Positions 43,463 to 54,274 of a DNA stretch of 64,000 bases are shown here, in pieces (within the stretch, counting starts at the first letter, position 1; the number at the start of each line of letters is the position of its first letter). The DNA is from Ephydatia muelleri (lineage: Eukaryota > Porifera > Demospongiae > Spongillida > Spongillidae), in contig JABACO010000010.1 in NCBI GenBank assembly GCA_013339895.1, positions 9,309,359 through 9,373,358 on the forward strand, written 5' to 3'. Below the pieces are notes generated by a model. The model searched no databases and was not told the origin of the DNA. It saw only the letters and a program-made list of their open reading frames with translations. The position numbers and the translations under genes are program-made.

Positions 43463-45110
43463 GCTGAGTACTGCAAGGCCATGGAGTCCTAATCAAAGAG
43501 CACACCAGCACCACAGCAACCATACCCTTACCGACTGACCAGACCTTTCTCAATGTACCTCCAGCTTCTCTGACACACTCTGCTGCACGTGCTGTGAAGT
43601 ATGTGTCATTTATTCGACTCTGGCACTAACATAAAGATCCAACCATCACACAGCGACCTGTGTGATAAGTGCGATCAGATGTTGGTCTCATTGAGACACA
43701 GCCTCTCAGATGGGCAGTGTAAAGTGATAAATGACCATTACAACTAACACCTCACTAAGGCCAAGGCATTCCTTGATACCTACAATGCAAACATTGAGGA
43801 AGCTGAGAAGGAATGGAGGGGTATAGGACAGAATGTCCAAGACCAGATCCTGAGTTGCTTGGAATCTAGAGCCCAGCTGTCTCCCTTCAGCTCACATGCC
43901 TACCTGGACATGTGGATGCAGTACTCTTTTGACTAAGTGTCACTACCCTACAGCTCACAGCAGCAGGGCACCTTTTACTTCAGGACACCTTGCAAGGTCC
44001 AGGTGTTTGGTGTGTGTTGTGAGCCACTCTTTCACCAAGTGTTCTTCCTGATTGACAAGGCGAGCAAGTGGGCAAGGGTGCTGTGGTAGTGGTCAGCCTG
44101 GTGCATGCCTTCTTTCACCTGCACGGACTAAGCGAGAGGCGTTTAATGCTTCAGGCTGACAAATGCGTCGGGCAAAACAAAAGGATCACCACGATGTGGT
44201 ACCTTGCCTGGCATGTGATCACTGGACAGCATGACAGATAACTTCATGCTGCCTGGGCACACCAACTTTCTTACTTTGGCCTGTTCAAAAGGCACTACTG
44301 TAGACAGGACCATGTTGGTGACATGGCTGACCTATTGGACTGTGTCCGACAGTGTGCCAGAACATCACATGTGCCACAGCTGTACCAGGACTGGCAGTAC
44401 TATAACTGGAATGCCTTTATGGGTCAGTTGTTTGGACCTCTGGTTGGCATTGGTCGCTCCTACACATTTGTGTTTGACCAAGTCACCCTGATGTTGTGAA
44501 AATGAAGACCATGCCATTGGACCCAATCCCACCGAAGTGACCATGCTGAGGGCTAGGGTGACCATACAGGTCACATGCGACGCTTTTCAGAACCAAATGT
44601 GCCACTTGTTATAAGCCCAGTAGATTGTCCCTTCAGCGGTCACTTTACCTGTATGACAAGGTGAGGGAATATATTTAAGACACAAGATAAGGGACAGCGG
44701 TGTCCAAAGTCTCCACAGGGCACTGGGGCCAACCCTTCCAGTACATCTGGCAAAGTTTCATTGCTATCACCCAATGACCAACCTGGACCTTCCGCCGCTA
44801 TTCCTCACTCACCTACTGCTGAGGGTCATGAGTCTGCAAAAGATACATACAGTGAAGGCCAAGATGAAGACAACCCAGGAGGAAACGCAGACCCAGGTCT
44901 GAACTGATCCTTGCCTACCAATGTTCGGTATGTGGCAAGAGGTATGCCAGTAGTCAGGCCCTGTACCAGCACAGAAGAAATGCCTCTTGTTGTGGGAGTT
45001 GGACACAGTGATGCCACAAAGGTGGACAATTCCTGTGTTGATGAAGGAAGCCAGGGTCCATCCAAATGCAAGCAGAAGCAGGAATCAGAATTTTTTCCTG
45101 CTTAGTGTGT
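43463..45110 (+). pseudogene. GQNK-motif protein, copy A, decayed
   Basis: Collinear with the better-kept copy B: segments AEKEWRGIGQNVQDQILSCL, SPFSSHAYLDMWMQYSFD, LMLQADKCVGQNK.. (about 44150) and FMLPGHTNF (about 44240), a Pro/Ser-rich linker, then C2H2-like finger pieces (RYASSQALYQHRRN in a shifted frame near 44940; CGMKYVYTHQ near 45110). I associate the LQAD.C.GQNK plus FMLPGHT pattern with DUF7869-type proteins of animal transposons; the residues look like part of a nuclease core. At least six frame breaks. Confidence 0.6.
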
Positions 45111-46179
45111 GGCATGAAGTATGTGTATACGCACCAAAAAAAACAAGCATGGTTCATGACAGAGGAACAATAACATAAGAGATGCATGTGTAGCATGTGT
45201 GTTTGTTGTGGGTTCTGTTGACACTGTGCTTATGTGTTGTTTCAGGGTCACCTGCTTGTCACCATATGCATGTGATGTTGCAGGTTCCTGTTTACACCAT
45301 GCATGTGTTGTGGGGTCAACCTTATGGTTTGTCACTAATAGCCATGTATGTTTGCTGCATAAGAAATCAAACAGTTCTTTTAAGAACTCGCCACATACAT
45401 GTAAGTGTGTGGCATTGTATATTTACAAGGGGCACTATCTGAGTATGCAAATCATCGCATGCTATAATGTTTTCCTTTCCTTAGTCCTGGGGCCCTTTTG
45501 AATGCTGGATACAGTCACTGATGAATATTGCACAAGCTAGATGTTGAGTTCTGGTACATTCATATGCGCTCGTGTGTATGACTACTTATGTGTATTAGGT
45601 CTAGATGTGGCTGGTGATGTGGGAATGTGTGTTAGTATGAAGATCTGGTCCTGGTGTGTGTTGAATTGATAGTTCACATTACCTTTACTACAAATACATT
45701 TGGTAGGCAAGTGTGAAACATTCAGTGTTATTTATACCAGAGCAGTTTGCCTTAACAGATGTGGAGGTCTATTGATTAGGCCCGGCTTATAGGGGTGGAG
45801 TAAATGTGAATGGGGAAAACTACAGGCACGATTGTTGCTCTATGAATAGTGTAATGTTTGAGTGTACTCTAGATAAGAGTACATGCAAGTGTAATGATGT
45901 TTCCCTTTTGTATGTGCCACATGCAGCATGTAGATTGTATTACTAGCCCAGTTTAATTGCTTGCGTAGCTGCCTACATGTATTTGCATGTGTCTTGGGGT
46001 TTCTATTGGTGATCTTGCTTAATGTATTTTTCCTGTTTGTGTTCCTTGCCAACTGTGTCTGCAGTGAGTCAGTGCTATCACGCTCAACCCATTGGTTGTG
46101 GTAGTTGCCTTAGGGGTTCACCCCTCCTCAGATATACACTGATGCAGGAACTGTGGGTGGAATAGGAGGTTCTAATGCA

Positions 46180-46640
46180 ATGGAGGAGGAAACTGCTGGA
46201 CAGAGGCTGTGGAACAGAGGGAAAGATGAAGGAAACTGCTGAAAGATGGGAAACTGCTTGATGAAGGGGAACTGCTGGATGAAGGGAAAATGAACTGCTC
46301 ACCGAAGAGAAACTGCTGGACAAAGGGAAATGGCTGGATGAAGGGAAACTGCTGGACGAAGGGGAGCTGCTGACAAAGAGAAACTGCTGGACAAAGTGAA
46401 ACTGCTGGATAAAGTGAAACTGCTGGACAAAGGGAAACTGCTGGACAAAGTGAAACTGCTGGACAAAGTGAAACTGCTGGACAAAGTGAAACTGCTGGAC
46501 GAAGGGGAACTGCTTGATGAAGTGGAACTGCTGGATGAAGGGAAACTGCTGGACGAAGGGGAGCTGCTGAAAAAGAAGTGAAACTGCTGGACAAAGGGGA
46601 ATGCTGGACAGAGGGGAACTGCTGGATGAAGGGAAACTGA
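46180..46640 (+). repeat. 18-bp minisatellite within copy A
   Basis: Unit GAAACTGCTGGACAAAGT with variants, about 25 copies. Also present in copy B (52780-53290), so it travelled with the transposon; copy numbers and variant order differ. Confidence 0.9.
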
Positions 46641-46809
46641 ATATGCATCATGTGTGCACTCATGCCACATGCATATGATTCATGATTGTCTGGACGCTGA
46701 TATTACGTTTGTCATGTTTAATGCACATTGCTAGAACAAATTAATTGTGTGAGTGCCTGCTGCCATCACTGCACACACATGTGCATGACATGTGGTAAGG
46801 AAGGCCAAT

Positions 46810-47498
46810 AGCATGTGAGCCTCAACCAAAAGAGATGAATAACATTACCACTATCTCCCCATGACTGATAGCCAATAACCAAAGCTAGCTTACAACATTC
46901 TATGCTAATGTTAACCTTGTAAGAGGCTAGGACAAAACCAATGCAGAGGTCTATAGGGTGGTGCATGGCAGAGATATGTAATATCAGTCATAAATAATCA
47001 TGGAACAGAGATGTATACATGTATGTCCATGTTGTGAAGGTGACCAAGAATGCAAGATTTACAAAGACGCGCAGTACAAGATACCAAGATGCAATCCTAG
47101 ATGCCAAGCGACTAACCACGATTCCAAGCCGCAATCCAAGATGGCAAGCTGTAACCCAAGACTTAAAGCCAAAAAGTCAAGATGCCATGCAAGGTGTCCA
47201 AGATGTCAAGATATAGTAGCCCATGATCAAGTATATATACTCATATCTATGCCTGGTATTGTTGCATGCATATATGTAATTAATGCAGAACTATATATGC
47301 CAGTATGAAAGACAAGCTTCTCATTGCAAAATAAGTTTTTCCACAAATATTTAATGAACAAAATATTCTTATCGAACCCAACATCAACGTGCCATGATAC
47401 ATGAATTCACAAACTGAACTGTCACATGCTGATTTGATCTTCCTAGCTTGATATGCAGTTCCATTTATCCTACATGCTAAATAAGAAGGTAGGGCCTT
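46810..47498. other. No gene; CAAGATGC-type degenerate repeat
   Basis: 47040-47220 has about twelve imperfect AAGATGC.A / CCAAG units, similar in style to 22905-23085. No coding signal. Confidence 0.45.
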
Positions 47499-47580
47499 AC
47501 CAGAAAATGTGTAATCTGAATTCATCTGTCAAAAGTTGTGTGTTTCTGCACTTTCCCAGGGGTCCACTATCATTATTTAC
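47499..47580 (-). pseudogene. Duplicate exon fragment
   Basis: Matches the end of the exon at 49359-49506 (DSGPLGKCR and SDYTFSG) including its GTAAGGCCC donor. The copy lacks the other exons. Confidence 0.55.
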
Positions 47581-48600
47581 ACTTTGATTAAAAAATGCAT
47601 GTGTGCGTGCACTTTCAGCAGGCAATGTATTAATGCGGTGTGACATTTAGTACTTTATTGCGATAGTACGAATCCGGCGGGGCAAAAATTCCTACAACCA
47701 TGCCTATTTTGTTTTATAACCATTCATAGTTTCATATCCACAGCAAGAATATGCCCACAGAGGACCTCACCTTTGCACAAAACCAGAGAGATGAATTGCA
47801 CTATGCAAGTTTGGTGAGAACATTTCCTCAGGATATAGTTGAGGTAAAGATTGTAAAAAAAGTACTAGCATTTCATCAGCAGCTCTTAAACCATCAGATG
47901 TAATATTTGTTCTAAGTAATATATGCTAGGCTGTAACTAATAGAAAACTGATGAACATAATCAGGTGTCTAAATTGTGGTAAAAATTGGAAGGCTATAAA
48001 AAAGTAACCAAACCTTATACTCTGATGCCTTCTAATAGACTGCTGTTCCAATGCCTCTAGGTGATCGTCTAAATTCATGCGGCAGTTAATTTAATTTTAA
48101 GCAGAAACTTGTTAACTCTTCCGCGAGTGAAGCCAATCATTACTGTACACATATAGTGCGAAATAAGCATTTCCCCGTTGCAGGAAAACCTAGTTTGCAA
48201 ACAAGTTACCAGGAAACAACCTTTGAAATGTGTTGTCACTACAAAAGTGTTAACGGTTTAGATAAACTGAGTGGCTTTAGTATAGCACCTGTGGCTCCGT
48301 TGCCCTTGAAAGAGTTAATTACCTTCGCAACTTTTCCAATGTAGAATCTGAGATCGGCATACTTTCGATTGATCCAACAAAATAGCAATGCCTTTACCGC
48401 ACCTAAAATAGCATGCATGTTGTCAATTGGAATATGTTAAATAGAAATAAAGGGTACCAATAGGGATACTCCTTTCACTCCAAGCCATAATAATTGCTCT
48501 TTGTGCCCATACAGAGGTGATGGTTACATTTGTGTATACCTCTGTCAGTGCAGTAAGGGCATCCATAATAACCATTGTACTGAGTAATATTTAATGCCAT
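47581..48600. other. No supported gene
   Basis: A possible small exon at about 47755-47813 (MPTEDLTFAQNQRDELHYAS before GTGAGA) is the only coding-like piece. The 48090-48330 region resembles the diverged palindrome at 15040-15410. Confidence 0.3.
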
Positions 48601-48648
48601 TACTTTGGGCCTTCGGGTGTCATTATCTATAAACCTTCACTTTACAGC

Positions 48649-48811
48649 TGAGCAATTTGTGATAGAGTTGGTGGAAGAAGAATATCCATTGGTGGTTTGC
48701 ATGGCCCAAGCCATAAAGCTGCCACCATGGTATTGTCAGCATTCATTCAAAATTAATGGTGGAAGCAAGGCTGTGACGAGAAGCACTGACCAAAGGGTCA
48801 TACCTGATTGA
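48649..48811 (+). CDS. Possible terminal exon
   Basis: After acceptor CTTTACAG the frame reads EQFVIELVEEEYPLVVCMAQ then AIKLPPWYCQ and stops at 48809. Good coding character, no family recognised. It may belong to a transposon gene on the plus strand. Confidence 0.3.
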
Positions 48812-48892
48812 AAGGGAATGGAATTTTGATTACAAAATAGCTAACTGATCTTATTATTGTTATTGTGATTACTAACTACAATTGCCAATAAG

Positions 48893-48953
48893 TGTGTGTG
48901 TGTGTTGTGTGTGTGTGTGAGTGTGTGTGAGTGTGTGTGTGTGTGTGTGTGTG

Positions 48954-48996
<43 letters not shown>

Positions 48997-49010
48997 GTGT
49001 GTGCAATGAA
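48893..49010 (+). repeat. (GT)n microsatellite
   Basis: About 115 bp of GT with GA and GCAT interruptions. Confidence 0.9.
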
Positions 49011-49127
49011 ATTTGTTTGGAAGAACTCCATTTGCAGAATCAGTGGACAATAAATATGGGTTTAGATCAAGTGTCATGCATGTTTGTTTCATCACATGTA
49101 TCTTCGCTTTAAAAAATGCACACTAAC

Positions 49128-49506
49128 CTGATGACTTGATACAGGAACTCCATCGCAACACATAATAAGTCCTGTATGCTCTGGCACTGACAAAAACTGC
49201 CCCTCTTTCCTAAGAGCTGCTACAATACATGCATCCCAAATATTACCAATGATGCCTTCAGTGTGAGTTTCATAGAACAATTGAGATATTTGAGTCCACT
49301 TTTCTGTATGATAAAGAAAACACATGCAACCGAGTATTTGCATAAATAAGGGCCTTACCAGAAAATGTGTAATCTGAATTCAATAATTCATCTGTCAAAA
49401 GTGGTGTGCTTCTGCACTTTCCCAGGGGTCCACTATCATTATTTACGTCCACGGTTGCATTGGAGCCAGGGGTATGGATTGCTTTATGGCCTGACAACAA
49501 CCGCAT
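49128..49506 (-). pseudogene. Two exons of a transposon-associated gene
   Basis: Exon 49359-49506 (GPLGKCRSTPLLTDELLNSD then YTFSG, donor GTAAGG) and exon 49128-49303 (acceptor TATCATACAG; LFYETHTEGIIGNIWDACIV, then SVPEHTGLIMCCDGVPVSS, donor GTTAGT). The HTGLI.C.DGVPV block is familiar from multicopy sponge/cnidarian transposon proteins. Further exons are absent; the gypsy remnant at 49513 abuts the 5' side, so this is probably a truncated copy. Confidence 0.55.
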
Positions 49507-50066
49507 GACCTAAGGCCATGACAAAGAGTTCATGTGGACTTTGCGGGACCGTTATGTGGGAAGATGTTTTTCTTGTTGATGGACGCTCACTCTAAATGGC
49601 CAGAGGTGTACGAGATGATAAGTACAACAGTGCAAAAGACGATCGAGATTCTTCGTCACATCTTTGCTTCCTATGGACTGCCAGAACAGTTGGTGTCAGA
49701 TAATGACCCACTGTGACAGTTTTGTTGCAAAAGAGTTCGAAGAGTTCATGTTAAATAATGGATAAAGCATATTCAAAGTGCCCCCTATCACCCAGTGACA
49801 AATGGACTAGTGGAACGTTTCGTGCAGTCATTCAAAAGAGCGATAGAAGCCACGAAGAACAGCGGGCAAACATGACAACATAGATTGTCTTCATTTTGGT
49901 TAACATATCGTAGTACACCACACAGTGTTACTAATGTTTCCCCTGGTAGTCTTTTCCTACAGAGAGAGCTGAGGACCAGGTTGGACCTCCTTCGTGAAAC
50001 GACAGAGCAGATCGTGCGGAAGAAGCAAGAGGAACAAAAAGAGTGGCATGACAAAAATACGTGGAG

Positions 50067-50848
50067 GTAGGGAAGGGAGGGAGAGGGATGAGGGAGGGAG
50101 GGAGGAGGGGCGAGTAGGGAGGGAGGGGAGGAACGGGAGGGAGGGAAGGGAGGGAGGAGGGAGGGAGGGAGGGCCAGGGAGGGAGGGAGGGAGGGAGGGA
50201 GGGAGCGGAGGGAGGGCGAAGGGAGGGAGGGAGGGAGGGAGGGAGGGAGGGAGGAGGGAGGGAGGGGAGGGAGGGAGGGAGGGGGGAGCGAGGGGAGGAG
50301 GTAGGGAGGGAGGGAGGGAGAGAGGGAGGGAGGGAGGGAGGGAGGGAGGGAGGGGAGGGCAGGGAGGGAGGGAGGGAGGGAGGGATGGGAGGGAGTTGGA
50401 GGGAGGAGGGAGGGAGGGGAGGGAGGAGGGAGGGAGGGAGGGAGGGAGGGAGGGAGGAGGGATGGAGGGAGGGAGGCGATGGAGGGAGGGAGGGAGGAGG
50501 GGACGGGAGGGAGGGAGGGAGGGGAGGAGGAGGACGGGAGGGAGGGAGGGAGGGAGGGAGGGAGGAGGGAGGGAGGGAGGAGGGAGGGAGGGAGGGAGGG
50601 GGGAGGAGGAGGGAGGGAGGGAGGGAGGGAGGGGAGGGAGGGAGGGAGGGAGGGAGGGAGGGAGGAGGGAGGGTAGGGAGGGAGGGAGGGAGGGAGGGAG
50701 GGAGGGAGGGGGGAGGGAGGGAGGGAGGGAGGGGAGGGAGGGAGGGAGGGAGGGAGGAGGGAGGGAGGGAGGGAGGGAGGGAGGGAGGGAGGGAGGGAGG
50801 GAGGAGGGAGGAGGGAGGGAGGGAGGGAGGGAGGGAGGGAGGGAGGGA
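50067..50848 (+). repeat. (GGGA)n array, ~780 bp
   Basis: Almost pure GGGA with GGA and GGGGA slips; very high G-quadruplex potential. It sits inside the integrase linker. The plus frame remains open through it as Gly/Arg/Glu. Long apparent Pro/Ser proteins on the minus strand are artefacts of the repeat. Confidence 0.95.
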
Positions 50849-50933
50849 GAGTTGGAACCAAATAATGTTGTGTGGGCAAGAAATTTTGGGGTGGGGGAGA
50901 GATGGATAAAGGGGAAAATTAAGCAGGGTTCAG

Positions 50934-52166
50934 CAGTGATGCCGCTGTCAGCTATTATCGATCCTGTCACGTTCACGGCTAACCGTACCGGATCCACACG
51001 GTCACGTTGGCGGACGAACAGTGACCGTGTTTTACCAATACGGTCACGTTGGCGGTTTTTGACGGTTGGCCGCCTGGATTCAAGCCGGTCCCGGTCGATA
51101 TCCGGTCCAAACTAATAGCACGAATTAAATTTAATAACCATCTAGTTTATATTTAACGTTACTCTTTCCACTCAGCCAATCCATCCGCCATCTCTTGCGG
51201 TCAGCTTAGCTGAGAAAATACCCTTTCAGAGTGAGCACTGGACACCGGAATGGGTAAATCAGTACTTTAGCGGGGCTAGCAGAGTAATGCGAAGGGAGTT
51301 AGCTTCATGGTGCTCCATCATTGCATGACGTCATTAACCCGCCAGTTAAGCACATAGCGCTTCAACTCGTCTTCTATGCTGTCCCTCGCCCTCCTGCGTG
51401 CCACCCCAAGGATCTCTTTGGTAGCAGTACATGGCTGTAGCAGAATGCATCGATGCAGTTGAAATTCGCACTTGTAATGCCAAAATATTGACTTACGTCA
51501 AAGTCAATGCAACAAATGCATCCAGAGCAAATATATTGTGATTGGGAATAGCATCTCCCTAGATGGTTCTTCTGAAACTTATGCAGAATCTGCACAATCA
51601 ATTACAAGTGTTCTTCAGGTCGATCAGACCTTTCCGCGGCAGGACTCAGGCCAAACCCAGCCTGCATTGGCTCAGAAGTCAGAACTCGGGAGGAAACGAT
51701 AGTACACTAGAAAGCCAAAGGCAATGCATGAATTAAAACGGCGTCACTCACAGAACTATAATCCAAGCAGCAAATGAAATCCAAGTAACAAAATCCAATC
51801 CAAAAAATCAATTAATCAGTTTTATTCGAATAAACAGTGATACACTTGAGTATGCGGGCGCATGTATTCTATAAATAGTGTAAATAAAAATATATTATTC
51901 TTAACTACCCGGCAGGAAAGCGGTGTCAGAGAAGGTCTTGTTATCGAATTGTCACTTCGGTGTACGAATGCTGCATTGTGTCAATTCTCACAAGTCATCC
52001 AACAAAAAATTCCTTAATGTCTGACCGGCAGTTGACCGTCAAAATTTTTGACGGTCCCACGCGGTTAAGTGGTTCGCGAACTAATTCAATTATTCACTTT
52101 TCCTGACGGTCACGGACGCATAGTTTGACGGTTTTGATGGTTGGCGGGCGAACCGCGGCATCACTG
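50934..52166. mobile_element. Non-autonomous hAT element
   Basis: 1,233 bp with perfect 12-bp ends CAGTGATGCCGC / GCGGCATCACTG and an 8-bp target duplication GGGTTCAG at 50926-50933 and 52167-52174. Subterminal repeats ACGGTCACGTTGGCGG near 50998 and 51041, and ACGGTC/GACGGT motifs at the right end. No transposase. Removing it restores continuity of the integrase C-terminus. Confidence 0.95.
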
Positions 52167-52779
52167 GGGTTCAGGACCGGCATCGTATATAGTGGAGTTA
52201 GCGGATGGGAGAATGTGGAGAAGACATATCGACCATCTAAGGAGAGCAGAGAAGTGAGAAAGAAGTTCAGTGGTGATAGAAAAACAAATGACGCAGAGAG
52301 GTGGAGCTGGACACACCAGAAGGAGAAAAGGAAATAATACAGGAGAATGAAAAAGACGGAAGAGTGGAAATAGCAAGAAAACCAGAGGTAGCGTAGCTAC
52401 ACATCGCCATCGGTATCAGCTGAGACAAAACAGAAGACCACCAGACGGATATTAAGGGGAGGGGAGGGGAGTGTAGTATGCTGCGCATGCGTGATTCAGA
52501 GTACTTAATAGTGTGATATCGAGTGATTATCAGTTGATATGCTCATTTTGTCAGACTCAACGATAGGCCTACATGGGTATATCACACACATGCTCAACAT
52601 TGAATTGGCTTTCCTTACCACATGTCATGCACATGTGTGTGCAGTGATGGCAGCAGGCACTCGCACAATTAAATTGTTCTAGCAATGTGCATCAAACATG
52701 ACAAACGTAATATCAACGTCCAGACAATCATGAATCATATGCATGTGGCATGAGTGCACACATGATGCATATTCAGTTT

Positions 52780-53290
52780 CCCTTCATCCAGCAGTTCCCC
52801 TCTGTCTAGCAGTTCCCCTTTGTCAAGCAGTTCTCTTTCTCTTCATCCAGCAGTTCCCCTTCGTCCAGCAGTTTCACTTCTTTGTCAGCAGCTCCCCTTC
52901 ATCCAGCAGTTTCCCTTCATCTAGCAGTTTCCCTTCATCCAGCAGTTTCCCTTTGTCAAGCAGTTTCCCTTTGTCCAGCAGTTTCCCTTTGTCCAGCAGT
53001 TTCCCTTCATCCAGCAGTTCCCTTTTGTCCAGCAGTTTTCTTTCTCTTCATCCAGCAGTTCCCCTTCGTCCAGCAGTTCTCTTTTTCTTCCTTCATCCAG
53101 CTGTTTCCTTCATCCAGCAGTTCCCCTTCGTCCAGCAGTTCTCCTTCCCTTCATCCAGAAGTTTCCCTTCGTCAGGCAATTCCCCTTCGTCAAGCAGTTT
53201 CCTGTCGTTCAGCAGTTTCCTTCATCTTTCCCTCTGTTCCACAGCCTCTGTCCAGCAGTTTCCTTTTGTCCAGCAGTTTCCTCCTCCATT
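52780..53290 (-). repeat. 18-bp minisatellite within copy B
   Basis: Same unit as 46180-46640, in inverted orientation; longer, with several 15- and 21-bp length variants. Confidence 0.9.
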
Positions 53291-54274
53291 GCATTAGAAC
53301 CTCCTATTCCACCACAGTTCCTGCATCAGTGTATATCTGAGGAGGGGTGAACCCCTAAGGCAACTACCACAACCAATGGGTTGAGCATGATAGCACTGAC
53401 TCACTGCAGACACAGTTGGCAAGGAACACAAACGACATTAAGCAAGATCACCAATACAAACCCCAGGACACGTGTAAATACATGTAGGCAGCTACACAAG
53501 CAATTAAACTGGGCTAGTAATACAATCTACATGCTGCATGTGGCACATACAAAAGGGAAACATCATTACACTTGCATGTACTCTTATCTAGAGTACACTC
53601 AAACATTACACTATTCATAGAGCAACAATCGTGCCTGTAGTTTTCCCCATTCACATTTACTCCACCCCTATAAGCCGGGCCTAATCAATAGACCTCCAAA
53701 TCTGTTAAGACAAACTGCTCTGGTAAAAATCACACTGAATGTTTCACACTTGCTTACCACATTTATTTGTAGTAAAGGTAATGTGAACTATCAATTCAAC
53801 ACACACCAGGACCAGATCTTCATACTAACACACATTCCCACATCACCAGCCACATCTAGACCTAATACACATAAGTAGTCATACACACAAGCACACATGA
53901 ATGTACCAGAACTCAACATCTAGCGTGTGCACTATTCATCAGTGACTGTATCCAGCATTCAAAAGACTAAGGAAAGGAAAACATTATAGCATGCGATGAA
54001 TTGCATACTCAGATAGTGCAAAGGTGATCCCCCTTGTAAATATACAATGCCACACACTTACATTGTATGTGGCGAGTTCTCAGTTAAAAGAACTGTTTGA
54101 TTTCTTATACAGCAAACATGCAATGGCTACTAGCGACAAACCATAAGGTTGACCCCACAACACATGCACGGTGTAAACAGGAACCTGCAACAACACATGC
54201 GTATGGTGACAAACAGGTGACCCTGAAACAACACATAAGCACAGTGTCAACAGAACCCACAACAAACACACATG

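Larger units (their letters stand above)
43463..46809 (+). mobile_element. GQNK-motif transposon, copy A
   Basis: About 3.35 kb, homologous to the inverted copy B at 52603-56042 over its whole length. Contains a decayed coding region (43463-45110), a unique 3' part (45110-46150) and an 18-bp minisatellite (46180-46640). Right boundary at about 46809 where similarity to copy B stops (after GTAAGGAAGGCCAAT). No terminal inverted repeats or target duplication were identified. Confidence 0.75.
49513..52602 (+). mobile_element. Ty3/gypsy integrase remnant, nested insertions
   Basis: Integrase core (DFAGPL, SDNDPL, NGLVERFVQSF) at 49534-49870, linker to HDKNT at 50060, then (GGGA)n, the C-terminal piece [13 protein letters not shown] (50862-50900), a hAT element, and finally PASYIVELADGRMWRRHIDH (52176-52240), the usual end of such integrases. 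A purine tract and TGTAGTATGC at 52471 look like the start of a 3' LTR, cut off at 52602 by copy B. The integrase has a frameshift/stop near 49716 and a stop near 49762. Confidence 0.8.

Noticed and set aside
46172..46663. Ser/Pro/Val-rich frames over the 18-bp minisatellites of copies A and B
   Set aside because: Reads of a repeat on the non-coding strand of a transposon; no start or splice support.
49788..51115. Large Pro/Ser- or Gly/Arg/Glu-rich proteins (over 340 residues)
   Set aside because: Translations of the (GGGA)n repeat; flanking residues are integrase on plus and noise on minus.
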